Part shown: in pieces, positions 45,171-57,237 of the stretch
How positions within the stretch are numbered: the stretch's first letter is position 1
Layout: every line of letters begins with the position of its first letter
Source: Flaccisagitta enflata
Taxonomy: Eukaryota; Chaetognatha; Sagittoidea; Aphragmophora
Direction: 5' to 3'
DNA: 64,000 nucleotides
Assembly (NCBI GenBank): GCA_965153355.1
Contig: OZ231127.1
Location: 83,514,001 to 83,578,000 of the forward strand
Notes under the pieces: generated by a model
Told to the model about the DNA's origin: nothing
The model's database searches: none
Seen by the model: only the letters and a program-made list of their open reading frames with translations
Program-made: the position numbers and the translations under genes

Positions 45171-45760
45171 GAAGAAATTTTAACGAGGAAAAATTTTAAT
45201 AAGAAAAATTTTAGCAAGAAACAATTTTAACAAGGAAATTTAGCGAAAAAAATTTTTGCAAAAAATTTTAGCGAGAAAAAATTTTAATGAGAAAAATTTT
45301 AGCAAAACAAAATTTTAACAAAAGAATTTCAACGACATAGATTTTAGCGAAAAAAATTTTAACAAAAGAAATTTTAGCGAAAACATTTTTGTGAGATGAA
45401 AATCTAGCGAGAAAAATGGTGCGAGAAAAAATTGTAATAAGAAAAATTTTAGCAAAAAAAATTAGATCAAAAAAATTTTAACGATACAGATTTTAGCGAG
45501 AAAAATTGATAAAATTTTATTGAGAAAAAATTCTAACAAAAAAAATTTTCAGTGAAAACATTTTAGCAAGAAAAATTTTAGCGAGAAAAAATTTTAGCAA
45601 AAAGAAATTTGGCAAAAAAAATTTAATTAAAAAATTTTAGCAAGAAAAATTACAGCGAGATTCATTTTGGCAAAAAAAATTTCAAGCAAAAAAAATTTTA
45701 GCGAGAAAAAATTTTAGCGAAAAAAATTTTAGCAAGAAAGAATTTTAGCAAAAAAAAAAA
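45150..45760 (+). repeat. AAAATTTTAGCGAGA-type degenerate array (arm 1)
   Basis: Units of about 14-16 bases alternating AAATTTTAGCGAG and AAATTTTAGCAA for some 600 bases. Confidence 0.85.
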
Positions 45761-45959
45761 GTTTTTCTCTATTAGAACTAGTTTACACATGTGGTTAATC
45801 GTGATTGAAATTTCTTTGATCTTGGAGGATGTAAATTTTGGTATTCGGTGGACCAAAGTTGGACAAAGCTTGACAACAATGTACCCGGCAGCAATCAGTT
45901 TAACGGCCCTCAACATTGTCGTCTGCTGACGTCGTATTTCTGAACGGATTGTGATTGAT

Positions 45960-46158
45960 TGATTTTTTCACCAAAATTTTTTTTATTAAAATTTTTCTCG
46001 CTAAGATCCTTGTCGTTAAAATTCTTTGGTTAAAATTTTTTTTGCTAAAATTTTTCTCATTAAAATTTTTTCTCGCTAAAATTTTTTTGCTAAAATTTTT
46101 TTCGCTAAATTTTTCCTAAGCGAAACTCAAAAAATCGAAAAACGTTTTTCGATTTTTT
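45960..46158 (-). repeat. Inverse array (arm 2) and perfect palindrome
   Basis: CTCGCTAAAATTTTTTTGCT-type units are the reverse complement of arm 1. Directly after, 46129-46143 and 46144-46158 form a perfect 30-base palindrome with no loop. Confidence 0.85.
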
Positions 46159-46159
46159 T

Positions 46160-46790
46160 CCCAACAAGAAGTTATCTCCGTCCGTCGCTCCGTCTGTCAG
46201 GCCATCCGTCTATACTTAGGCACAATTCCGCCCCAGCCACCCCTATTACCCCCCCCCCCCTTAACGTGTTCTACTGAGGCGCTCATTGTTTCGGTCCCCT
46301 TCATAACCGAAATTTCATAAGCGAAATAGCGAATACCCTGCCCAGTGCCTAACTCTGCTCGGCAAGACAGATATCATCGAGCCTAGCTAAACGTTGAAAT
46401 GCCAAAAGTTGACGGCACGTTCCCCGTTAAGTTTCTCCTAAATAAGCGTCACAAATAAAAGGCTCTGGTTTGCTTGAAAATCGTTGACGGCGAGACACCT
46501 CAACTCCGTTTCTTGTTATCACACAAATGTATTTGACTAATGCCTAACAAACGTGCAAACCAATAGCACAAACTTACTGACCTATTTGGCCTGATTTTGA
46601 CGCTTTTTGGAACAAATTATTACAGAAAATTAAAAAAATCGATCTGACATTTGGCAATAACGTCAAAAATCCCTCCCTTTCACCTTCCATTCACCTACAC
46701 AGCAGATAGGGCGATAGAAACCTCATGACGCCAGAAAGGCTGCCAACAGCATGGACTGGCTTCATTCATCTTCATTAATAACAAGATTCG
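46160..46790. other. No gene; short GTCCGTC fragment
   Basis: CTCCGTCCGTCGCTCCGTCT at about 46177-46196 resembles the hairpin-repeat interior without its ends. The rest is unrecognised. Confidence 0.45.
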
Positions 46791-46794
46791 CCTA

Positions 46795-47343
46795 GTTTTA
46801 TGACCATATGATTGATTTTACAAATGGCCGCGGCCGCGGCCCCCCCCCCTTCCCTCATATACCAAACGAAAGTACAACCTTTCCTATGTTTTACCAATAA
46901 AGGCGGCTAATCGCCGTAGGAAAAAAGTCGTAAATGCTGAGAGGGAGGTGAGAGAGAGAATATGCATGTTTATGTTGACTTTTGTTTATTGTTGCAAGGC
47001 AAAGATAAGATCAAAGAAAATAATGATTAGCGGAAAATGCGAAAATGGAAAAATAAAGATTAAAAATGTATGGCTCCCGACTATCAATCGTTTAAAATTC
47101 TGCTTGGCGTCATCTGAAAGAGGAGCACAAGCTCTATCTTAGCTATTAATTTCATGTGTAGCATCATTCAGCCCCCAAAACTTACCAACTTCCTTGAACG
47201 CCTCATGAGAAAAAGGGAAATCCAATAAACTCAACAGGACTCAAAAAGCCCGAAGGGACTTCGTCTCTTCGACTTAGTTCCAAAGAATGGGAAAAGTGGT
47301 GGGTGGCAGCCATAATTAAAATCAATCATATGGTCATAAAACT
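46795..47343. mobile_element. 549-base inverted-repeat element
   Basis: Ends match exactly for about 26 bases (TTTTATGACCATATGATTGA and its complement) and continue at lower identity through GGCCGCGG and GGCTGCCACC segments. Sub-terminal TTCCCTCATAT and TTCCTATGTTTTAC blocks resemble the core of 47452-47806. A 25-base block at 46892-46916 recurs at 49785. No transposase frame. Confidence 0.65.
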
Positions 47344-47451
47344 TAGTGATATTTTTCCGCGAGGCAGTGTCATATGCACCGTACAATTTATACAGTTACA
47401 ACTTGACGTTCCAATCAAAACAACACCCTCAATTTCCGTTTCTCCTGAGTG

Positions 47452-47806
47452 TGACGATGTACGTTAGCATAACAAAAATTTTGCAAAGTCGTAGGAAAGT
47501 TCTCTATCAGAGGGATATGACTCAAAATCATGTATAGATAAACCACAACAAAAATTTGGTCCTGGGACCTCCAAGAATTGCCGCCGCCACCCCCCCTCAT
47601 ATCCCATAGAAAATGTACAGGAAGGATTTTTGCCTATGTTTTACTATGGGAAAGGGGGTGGGTGGCGGCGCCAATTTATAGGGGTTCTAGGGCTAAAATT
47701 TTTTCATGGACCATCTGTAAACATGATTTTGGGCCGTATCCCTTTGATAGAGAACTTTTCTATGACATCGCATAAATTGTTGTTAGGCTAATGTACGTCA
47801 TCGTCA
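47452..47806. mobile_element. 355-base fold-back miniature element
   Basis: Ends TGACGATG and its complement. Matched internal blocks include AAAGTTCTCTATCAGAGGGA, which pairs with the complement of TCCCTTTGATAGAGAACTTT. The centre is a GC-rich hairpin (CGCCGCCACCCCCC and GGGGGTGGGTGGCGGCG). Same architecture as 7661-7980. Non-coding. Confidence 0.8.
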
Positions 47807-47809
47807 TTG

Positions 47810-48805
47810 ATTTTTTTGACGATCAGCTATTGTGGGGCTTGAAATAATATCGCTTGTCGCGTGAAACACTTCTGATTTTGCTCTGAAATCGAATTCAACT
47901 GCGTGTAAGATAGTGCCACGACGGCCAAACGCCGGCTTCTGTAATCGCGTGAGTGGCACCCATGGATAGAGCGCGTTGATTAGCTTTGGATTTCGTCCAA
48001 AAAGCAACAGATCAAAGCGACACTGATTTTTAATATCAAATTTACTAACATGACATTGGACACAATTTCTTGTTCATGCGTTCAGAGTTAAAGTCCAGGG
48101 ACTTAAAGGTCAACTTAAGAGTAGGATTTCAATTTCTTTTTTAAGCTGTAGTGTTTCATTGATATAATGGTCATTCTTTTTTTCGACAATGTCACTCATC
48201 AGGTTTGGAGGATATTTCTCTTTTCACTCTAGATCTATTTCCTTATTCGGATGAAGACATATGTAAAGGTGATTTTTAAGGTGCGTTTTTCCTTGTCATC
48301 ATTGCTGTCTCACTATACTGTGGCGAGTTACGCACAGGTATCACCTCTCACCAAAACATTTTTTTTCATGGCACTTTATTGCAAGACAGCCTGCTGCATG
48401 CAGTGGGATTCACATTTGGTAAAGAAATGCACTCTCTGCTCATCTGTGTGTCTGTCTGTTTATTTTTTTCTTCATTTCAGTCAGTCTCACTGTCTTTCTT
48501 GGCGCGCAATGATACATTGGAAGATCAACTCTGACTACGAAATAATTTCAGTGGAGATGAGTTTTAAAAAAAAGTCGTAGGATAAATGTTGCTTTTTTTC
48601 TCTACGTTTTAAATAAGAAAAGTTTGTAAAACATCTAAACCAGTAATGCTGGACATTTTTCATTATCACAATTTTATTCAGCATCCTCACTTTATTCAGA
48701 GAACTGAAAATGCATTATGAACGAGCTTTTTAATCCCCGCGGTTTTCGCCGCCTAGCTATTGCCTATTGGGTAGAATTTGGTGTGACCAGTTATTCGACT
48801 TTTTC
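47810..48805. other. No confident gene
   Basis: Open frames of 67-109 codons exist (47804-48007 minus, 48251-48580 plus) without recognised domains or splice signals. Confidence 0.4.
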
Positions 48806-48811
48806 GTTTTT

Positions 48812-48954
48812 AGTTGCGGACACACAACTCTATAAGAGGCTTTGTCCGTCCGTCGGTCCGTCGGTCCGTCACGCTCGAGTTGAAAAGTGGGAAAACGCGC
48901 ATTTCCGCCCCTGCCCAACCGTCCGCAACTGGTAGCCGTGTATCCGGCCTTGTT
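48812..48954 (+). mobile_element. Hairpin-ended dispersed repeat (family A), full length
   Basis: AGTTGCGGACACACAACTCT, AAGAGGCTTTGTCCGTCC, GTCGGTCCGTCACGCTCGAG, AACGCGCATTTCCGCCCCTG, GCCGTGTATCCGGCCTTG. A compact canonical copy. Confidence 0.85.
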
Positions 48955-49784
48955 GCAATCCCTGATGTTGTATATTAGCCCCCTAAGAAAAAACGCTTTT
49001 TCATAGAAAAGTTCTCGATGAGCAGACTGACACATCAAATGACCGAGTTTCTATGACTATGAGATCATCTTAAATAAATCAAGTAGCTTTTCTGGCATCT
49101 GATGACCCCAAACCCACATTTTTCTATAGTGTTGTATAATATGCCGGCGGTCCCAGTTGGTTCTACCTCGATTCTTGCCTCTAAGGGTATGGTTTTCTAA
49201 TCAATATTGCTAGTGTCAGTACTTCCATTAGTACATTAGTAATCTTTGATTGTAACTTTTGTAAGATATTTTGTGTATACTAAATGGTATAGGCCTGTCC
49301 AACCCTATACTAATGAGGTATGCAGTCAATCTTATTGTTTTGTCAGGTAAGCTTTTTGTTTGTCAGTAGTAAAGGATAATTGTGAGCAATCCGGAGTAAA
49401 CACCATTGAAAGCTTGCAAGGCTTTCATCCTTTGTTAATTGGAGATTCTGGCCTCCTTTTATAAGGGCAATGTTGTTTCAACTTTCATAATGATGTACAG
49501 GGTGTCACAAAATGTTTTGCTTCCTACGAGCAAAATTTCTCCAACTGTACCTTCCTACTGAAAATTTGTATGATTATCGCGGGTGATACCTCTTCAGACC
49601 CTTTATATAGATAGTCAAAAAAGCGAAAGTGGTTCTGGATGCTCCCAGAATAGTAAGTGAAGGGCTGAAATGGTGAAAGGAGCAGCAGCCTCGGGAGGAC
49701 CAATGACCTATGCTTGTGCTGATAATGAATCATGGAATTTTAAGAATTCTTTTACCTTTGAAAGCACAGGTCCTGGGGCTCAAA

Positions 49785-49820
49785 TACCAATAAAGGCGGC
49801 TAATCGCCGACCGGAAAAAA
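49785..49820 (+). repeat. Second copy of GGCGGCTAATCGCC segment
   Basis: Identical over 25 bases to 46892-46916, with GGAAAAAAG following in both. It contains the small hairpin GGCG-GCTAAT-CGCC. Confidence 0.7.
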
Positions 49821-50309
49821 GTATTAAATTTTTAATCAGTAAAAAATTGAATTAAAGACTTCTTTTGAAAAAAAACTAAAGCGAAAAACTTTTTTGAAAA
49901 ATATGCTGACTTTCACAAGCTTTTATGATCTTGTCTTATAATTTTGAAAATTTGCTTAAAAAAATTTTATTAGCTCTTTGAAAAGTTTTGATTTTCTATT
50001 TTAAAAAAATCAGAAATGGTCGAAGTGGTCCAAATTTTTTTGCATGCAGTTTCTAAACTATAAAAATAACAGAGATCAGATTGCACTCATCTTGCAGATT
50101 CTTGCAGATTTTTAAAATTTTGATCAATTTGTTTTTCTTTAATTTGGAGCTTTTCTTGAAAACAAAAGATTTTTGTAGTAGTTTTTTTTCAAAGTTTCTT
50201 TAAAAGCTAAGATATCCTTGGTTGAAGGTAAATTCTTTCAAGATGAGGTAATGATATGAGGCCTGATATGTCTGATCTTAAGTTTGAGGCAGGTTGTAAC
50301 TTGCAAAGC

Positions 50310-50560
50310 AAACAAGGCCAATACCTATAAGTCGCGTGCAAGACATACTGACTTAGAATGACTTAGAATGACTGAGAGTGACATGGAATGACTTAAAATG
50401 ACTTAAAATGACCAAAAAGGACTTAATGGACAAAATTACCTAATGACCAAAAATGACTTAAAATGACTTAAAATGACTTAAAATGACCTAAAATGAATCA
50501 AAACAACTTAAAATGACTTAGAATGACTTGAAGAAATAAAAATGATATAAACAAGGCCAA
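50310..50560 (-). repeat. Family C left ends with AAAATGACTT array
   Basis: ACAAGGCCAATACCTATAAG and TCGCGTGCAAGAC start the segment. About 18 AAAATGACTTA units follow, then a second start at about 50552 (ACAAGGCCAACACCTATAAG). Confidence 0.75.
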
Positions 50561-50574
50561 CACCTATAAGTCGC

Positions 50575-50820
50575 GTGCGAGACTTACATAATCGCCTAAT
50601 TATACCTGTTGTTTCCTGTAATGACGATAATGACTATAATTACCTATTGACCTATAATTGCCTATAATGACCTATAATTACCTATAATAACCTATAATTA
50701 CCCATAATCAAATAATGACCTATGAGTACCTATAAAGACCTATGATTACCTATGATTACATATGGACCAATAATTACTTATAATGACGAATGATTACCCA
50801 TAATTACCCATAATTACTAG
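50575..50820 (+). repeat. TAATTACCTA-type satellite
   Basis: CCTATAATTACCTATAATGA units. The same unit fills 52570-53445. Confidence 0.9.
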
Positions 50821-51074
50821 GCGTGGAGGGAATGTTCGGAAGTCCGAAATATTTCGGACAAATGTACGACTTTTTCTGTTCTTTCGGATTCCCACGAAGG
50901 ATTTTATCCCTCCTACAAATGTTCCGAATGATTTGCAACAAGCTAAAAAATAGTAATTATGTCAGATTTTGCATAGTTTCAATTGCTAAGCGATTTTTGG
51001 CCAAAGAATTAAAAAGGTGGTGACATGGACGCACGCGACTTGGGTAGCCGTGTATCTGGCCTTGGTTTTTTTTA

Positions 51075-51189
51075 AATGCGTCATCGCATCTCTATAAGAG
51101 GGTCTGTCCGTCCGTCCGTCCGTCCGTTACGCCACGCCTCCTCTGATATCACACAGATGACGCATCGAGCTGCCCGCCCGGGCTTGCTT
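51075..51189 (+). mobile_element. Hairpin-ended dispersed repeat (family D)
   Basis: AAATGCG-TCAT-CGCATCT hairpin, CTATAAGAGGGTCTGTCCGT, CGTCCGTTACGCCACGCC, ending GCCCGGGCTTG. Confidence 0.7.
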
Positions 51190-51877
51190 TCTTTCCATTC
51201 TTTCTTTCAAAAAGGCGCGATGAACATCTCCTATGAGGAAATCCATACATGTAAAATCATGTAGCCTAGGGGATTTTGGAAAACTAATTTAGTCTTGTAA
51301 AAAATCGGTGACCATTTTGAAGCTCTGCGAAACATCTTTCAAATGAGATGTTGCTGGTTGTCCTAACTTTATACGTTTAGAAATGGCATTGGGATGAAGA
51401 CAGGTTGTCAGGAATATGAAAATTCACTACAGAATTTGCATGTTTTTGTTTGTGGCATAGAAACTAAACAGATTGAGTAAAAAATTCGTTCTTGGCGCCA
51501 TTTTGAAGAAAATTCGAAGCTCTTTAATTTGCTCATGGATATCAAGTAAATGTGACAATTCTGAATTGCGTTAAAAACGTTGAGACAAAACTAATAATAG
51601 AAAAAAGATAGTATTTGCCCTTTTTCCAATCGGTGATATTTTTCCTGAAACTTATGCTATTTCTAAACAAAGAAAGCTAAGAATGCCAGACACGACTCGA
51701 ATAAAAGATCTTTCAAAGGGCTTTATTGGCATCACCAATTTCAATCCATTTTTCTTACGTTATAACGCGTTATGGTTCAAAAAGGTTTTAAAGATCCGCC
51801 ATTTTTTTTTCCCCCAAGGTTGGTACACAAATATGACTAGAAGACCCAAATATTTACTCCTACCTGCCGCTTTTTTC

Positions 51878-51885
<8 letters not shown>
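51190..51885. other. No recognisable gene
   Basis: AT-rich DNA with short frames lacking domains. A TC array follows at about 51888-51927. Confidence 0.45.
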
Positions 51886-51929
<44 letters not shown>

Positions 51930-52042
51930 GAAAATGCAAAACTTTACTTCTCCGCGCATGTTGATTCATTCCTCCATTCCCTTTCTTTATTTCTCTCTTT
52001 CTCTTTCTTTCTCTCATTCTCTCGTTCTTTCTTTTTGTTTTT

Positions 52043-52135
52043 AGTTACAGACACGCATCTCTATAAGAGGCTTTGTCCGTCAGTCGGTTGGTCGGTCGGT
52101 TGGTCGGTCGGTCGGTCGGTTGGTTGTCGTCGTTT
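52043..52135 (+). repeat. Hairpin-ended repeat, left half
   Basis: AGTTACAGACACGCATCTCT, TATAAGAGGCTTTGTCCGTC and GGTTGGTCGGTCGGTTGGTC. The right half is replaced by other sequence. Confidence 0.6.
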
Positions 52136-52569
52136 CCTTTTATTAATACTTTATCCCCCCTTCGCGGCATTTTTCTTATTAGATCTTAGACATAACGTTT
52201 CATTTCAGTTTCTAGTCGTTATACGACTCTATACCCCGCTTTGCCTGTCTGTTATTTGAACCCCCATTTTACTCTTTTGAGTACTTTTGCATTATTTAGT
52301 TGCGGACAAATTTGTGCCCGAATACCCAAGTGACTTTTTCTACCACTGTTCCTGGCCACGTGTGTCCGTCCTTGAAGAAGCAATGCAACGCTTTCAGGAC
52401 TCTGAAATGGGTTAAGTTTCATCCACTTGCGTTTGATACAGTGACTGTTTGTTGTAAGTTTAGCTGTATACCTATGATGAATGAAATTACAAAACATTCG
52501 GATAATTCGGTTCCCTTCGTGGGAGGGACAAAATCCTTCCCTTCCCTTCCTCCCGAAGGACATATTGTC

Positions 52570-53445
52570 CCTTGGAACATGTCTAATAATTACCTATAAT
52601 AACATAATGACCTATAATTACCTAAAATGACCTATGATTACCTATAATTACTTATAATTACCTATAATTACCCATAATTAAACAATGACCTATAAGCACC
52701 AATAAAGACCTATGATTACCTATAATTACATATGGATCAATAATTACCTAAAATGACCTATAATTACCGATAATTACCTATAATTGCATAATGACCTATA
52801 ATTACCTATAATTACCTTTGATTAGCTAAAAATACCTACAATTGAATAATGACCAATAATTACCTATAATTGTCTATTGACATAAAATTACCTATAATGA
52901 CCTATGATTACCTATAATTACCTATAATTACATAATGACCTATAATTACCTATAATGATCTATAATTACCTTTAATTACCTATAACCATCTATAATTACA
53001 TAATGACCTATAATTACCAATAATGACCTATAATTGCATAATGACCTATAATGACCTATAATTACCTATTATGACCTATAATTACCTATAGTTACATAAT
53101 GACCTGTAATTACCTATAATTACCTATAATTACCTATAATGATGGATAATCACCTATAATTACCTATAATGACGGATAATTACCTATAATTACCTATAAT
53201 TACCTTTGATAACATACTGACCTATAATTACCAATAATGACCTATAATTGCATAATAACCTATAATAACCTATAATGACCTATGATTACCTATAACTACA
53301 TAATGACCTAAAATTACCTACAATGACCTATGATTACCTATAATGACCTATGATTACCTGTAATTGCACAATGACCTATAATGACGAATAATTACCTATG
53401 ATTACCCAAAATTGCATTATGACCTATAATTACCTATAATTATGT
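52570..53445 (+). repeat. TAATTACCTATAATGACC satellite, about 0.9 kb
   Basis: Mixed TAATTACCTA and TAATGACCTA units of 10-11 bases with ATTGCATAATGACC variants. Confidence 0.95.
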
Positions 53446-53967
53446 AAATAAAAGGTGAAATGACTATATTGACTAAAATGACTAAAATGACTGAGAATGA
53501 CTAAGAATGATTAAAAATGACTTAAAATGACCTAAAATGACAAATAATGGCTTACAATGACTTACAATGACTAATAATGACATAAAATGACTTAAAATTA
53601 TGAAAAGGATTATATTGACTAAAATGACAATAGTGACCTAAAATGACTTGGTACGACTTAAAATGCCTTAAAATGCCTTAAAATCACTTGAAATGACTTA
53701 CAATCCCTTGAAATGACTTAAAATGACTGAAAAGGACTTAGAATGTCTTAGAATGACTTAAAATGATGAAAAGGACTATATTGACTAAAATGACAATAAT
53801 GACTTAAAATGACTTAGAATGACTTAGAATGACTTAAAATGACTTAGAATGACTAAAAATGACTTAAAGAAATAAGATTGATAAAAAAAGTAAAGTGTGA
53901 CCAACCGACCAACCGACCGACCGACCGACGGACAAAGCGGGTTGTAGAGTCGCGTGCACGCGACTAA
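53446..53967 (-). mobile_element. Hairpin-ended repeat (family C) with large AAAATGACTT array
   Basis: About 40 units of AAAATGACTTAG lead into AAGTAAAGTGTGACCAACCG, CGACGGACAAAGCGGGTTG and TAGAGTCGCGTGCACGCGAC. The terminal hairpin AGTCGCG-TGCA-CGCGACT is perfect. Confidence 0.75.
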
Positions 53968-54230
53968 AAAGGCCGGATACACGGCTCAGGTGTTTTGTCC
54001 GCTGACTGTGTACATGACGCGACGCGGGCAAGTCTGATCCCCTACCTTACCCGTCATCTTTTGTTTCGTAACAACTCCTCTCGTCTCTTTTTATCTCGCT
54101 TCTCTCTCTCCCTCTCTCACACACGACACAGAATGGTTGTTCTTTTATCTTAAGAACCGAGCAAGGTTGCAACAAGCCTGTCCGGGCAACGCGATTCCTC
54201 ATCCTCGTGACGGACCGAAGGACCGTCCCA

Positions 54231-54582
54231 CAGTGCTTGTTTAGGCCACTCGACGAAGTTTATTTCACCCGACTCTCACCGACCCCCTAAATCCACCCAA
54301 ATCACCTACACAGTGCTTGTTTAGGCCACTCGACGAAGTTTATTTCACCCGACTCTCACCGACCCCCTAAATCCAACCAAATCACCTACACAGTGCTTGT
54401 TTAGGCCACTCGACGAAGTTTATTTCACCCGACTCTCACCGACCCCCTAAATCCACCCAAATCACCTACACAGTGCTTGTTTAGGCCACTCGACGAAGTT
54501 TATTTCACCCGACTCTCACCGACCCCCTAAATCCACCCAAATCACCTACACAGTGCTTGTTTAGGCCACTCGACGAAGTTTG
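54231..54582 (+). repeat. 80-base tandem repeat, 4.4 near-identical copies
   Basis: CAGTGCTTGTTTAGGCCACT starts at 54231, 54311, 54391, 54471 and 54551. One substitution was seen between full copies (CCAACC for CCACCC). The last copy stops after CGACGAAGTTT. Confidence 0.95.
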
Positions 54583-55240
54583 GAGCCATGAGAATGAGGG
54601 AAACACATTGTCGTCATTGCCACCTACCTTCGAAGACCTTCAAAGTCATTCAAAGTTGAAAGGTATAATTTTGCTTTGCTGACGCTTCCCATCAATCACC
54701 TACCTTGACACGCTCTACCATAACTACCATGATGCAAAGGGACCCTATTCACCATATAACATCATGGATCGAGTGGCCTATGGCAGGTTTTTAACGGGAT
54801 CAGCAATTGGCTAAATTGGTGAACCATGCCTCTGGTAGGCATCCCTCATAGGTTAGACCATCGTTGAAGCTAAGTTTCATCGAGTTTAAGTCGTTTTTAG
54901 AAAAATCTCGAAAACAATTATACACCATCATCAGGCACTGAGCGTCCCTCTTGAAGGGATGCGATGACGAATTTATAGCTGTGCGCATCTCTCTCTTGAA
55001 GATCATACGCAAAACAAATGTATAAGGCACTATATATCTAATTGTAAGTATGCTCGATGGAAAATCTTTCTATTGCATTTTTCCTCGAAACAAATTGCAA
55101 CTGCCGTGTCGGTCAGTCCCTCCGTCCCTCCGGAACCTTTTTAAAATTTTGACTTTTAAGGTAATTCAAGGTACGTTAGCGTACTTAAGTTACTGTAGGT
55201 ACTTAAGCTACTTTCGGTTAATTTCGGTTAATTTCGTTTT
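54583..55240. other. No confident gene
   Basis: A 76-codon minus frame (54800-55030) is varied but has no recognised domain. Nothing else is supported. Confidence 0.4.
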
Positions 55241-55242
55241 TA

Positions 55243-55401
55243 GACGGTTTGTGTTAAAAAAGGACGAGACACGCGACTGTTGCCCTCTTGAGCTTGTTAA
55301 TCAAGAATGGATAACAGACCTAAATTTCAATGAAATGAAACATGAAAATGATGCATACAGCAATCGTCTGATAATTAGGAAAAAATCGAGAGACCTTTTA
55401 T
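55243..55401 (+). CDS. Possible terminal exon, unknown
   Basis: After a TTTCGTTTTTAG tract, the frame encodes RFVLKKDETRDCCPLELVNQ and continues to IRKKSRDLL and a stop. It is a varied, lysine/arginine-rich sequence unlike nearby repeats. No upstream exon was identified. Weak evidence. Confidence 0.2.
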
Positions 55402-55775
55402 GATTTTTTGAGTCCCAGGTTAAGAATTAATGTTCCATTTTTCGCTTGGGCTAATTTGAAGAAGTTAGGGCACAACTAGGTTTGCCCAAGGCTGGGGTTG
55501 AAATTGGTACAGGGTGAAAGAGGGCACCTTCTGGTAAAATGCAGGACCAATACTTAAGGAGTTATGAATTTTTGAATCTTTTTTAATTTTTTCATATTTA
55601 CTGCATTTTTCTCAAAAATTGATATTTTTTATTGATCCTGATTTTAGGCCTTATATAACAACAAAAATAATATCAACATGTTAGTTGAGAATGTAAGTTT
55701 TTTGACTGCTGTAAAATGGGCATATTGACTCGTAACATTTTTGAGCTAATTTCTTTGTCATTCGCATTTTACTCA

Positions 55776-55929
<154 letters not shown>

Positions 55930-56015
55930 CGGCCCATGAAAGGATAATGAGAGAAAAAAAATGAAACAGGCAGAAAAAAAAAAATTGAAATAAACAAAAA
56001 CAACCATTACTTTTT

Positions 56016-56322
56016 AGATGCGTCCGTCAGGAACGCATCTCTATAAGAGGGTCTGTCCGTCCGTCCGTCCGTCCGTCGGTCCGTCCGTCGGTCCGTCCGT
56101 CGGTCCGTCCGTCGGTCGGTCCGTTACGCCTGTGCAAAAACCGCGTTTCTCGGCTGTTTTTGGCCACGGTGAAATCCTATACAGAAACGAATGATCAACC
56201 AACATGTTTTGAGAGCCTCCTTCACTATTCAGTCGTTCGTCCATCTTTCTCCCCTTATCATGTCACATGATCAATACACGCAGAGACACAGTCCGGACGC
56301 ATCGTTGTCCGGTCGGGCTTGT
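56016..56322 (+). mobile_element. Hairpin-ended dispersed repeat (family D), long form
   Basis: AGATGCGTCCGTCAGGAACG hairpin with a larger loop, CTATAAGAGGGTCTGTCCGT, GTCCGTCC repeats to about 56125, ending GTCCGGTCGGGCTTG. Confidence 0.75.
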
Positions 56323-56378
56323 TTTTTCGGTCGGCGATAGCCGCCATCATTGGCAGTAAAGCTTATAGTCGTATTTAA

Positions 56379-56655
56379 TACGTTCCGAGCAAAAAGGGCA
56401 TTATATGGAGGATCTACTGTACGCAACACATTAAATTAAAATATCATAATCTGTGGTTTTTCTGAAAGCCAATATGCAAGGAATTCCGCGAACATAATTT
56501 TGATACTCTGACTGCAAAAGGTGAGCACACAGAAAATAAGTCGTGCACATGGTCAGTTTTGAACCCGTGACTTGACAGAATCACTTTTCTCATTGCAGAG
56601 AAAAGAAATTCTGAAGTTGCGCACGCTAACCATTAGGCTAGCAAGACACGGGTGC
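56379..56655 (-). mobile_element. tRNA-derived SINE, copy 1
   Basis: On the minus strand: CTAGCCTAATGGTTAGCGTG (A-box-like) and ACGGGTTCAAAACT (B-box-like), then a tail of about 180 bases ending GCTCGGAACGTA. Homologous along its length to 61943-62220. Confidence 0.8.
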
Positions 56656-57005
56656 TTATGAAGGAAGAGCAGTCAATCAAATTCTATTTTGTTGCTTTTT
56701 TTCCACTCACGCGCCAAGTTGTTTGAAATGAAATTTCGCACCGTGGATTAGTCATTCTTACATATGATTTTCAATAGAATGCCTCTATGATATTGTATAA
56801 AAGCATTTAAAAATGGAAATTAAGCTCAAATGAAATGACCAATGAATGAACCAATGGTCGGGTAGACAAACAGATGAACAAAACAACAAACGTACTAACA
56901 AGTAGACCAAAGAACGGACATTTTGATAAAAAACGGCAAACGCTGCACAAGAACGGGATTTAAAATTCTCAACAAACAAGGAAAGGATGTAAACAAAAGA
57001 AAGAA

Positions 57006-57074
57006 AGGAAGGAAGGCAGGAAGGAAGGAAGGAAGGAAGGAAGGAAGGAAGGAAGGAAGGAAGGAAGGAAGGAA
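57006..57074. repeat. GGAA array
   Basis: About 17 GGAA units. Confidence 0.95.
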
Positions 57075-57237
57075 GAAAGAAAAGTGTGTTTCATCATCGC
57101 TATTTATGAAGGAGTGTGGACCAACGCAATTGATGGACGTGAAAACTGAAAGAAGAAAGAAGAAAGAAAAAAGAGAAAGTAGTAAAAGAAGAACTAGTGA
57201 AAAAGAAAAAGAACAAGTGACGCGGGGTCACAATATA

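Noticed and set aside
48251-48580. 109-codon open frame
   Set aside because: Cysteine- and serine-rich with no motif order, splice signal or recognisable homology.
52252-52599. Opposed open frames of about 100 codons on both strands
   Set aside because: Both overlap, neither has a recognisable domain, and part is a hairpin-repeat fragment.
54800-55030. 76-codon minus-strand frame
   Set aside because: Varied composition but no start context, splice sites or recognised family.
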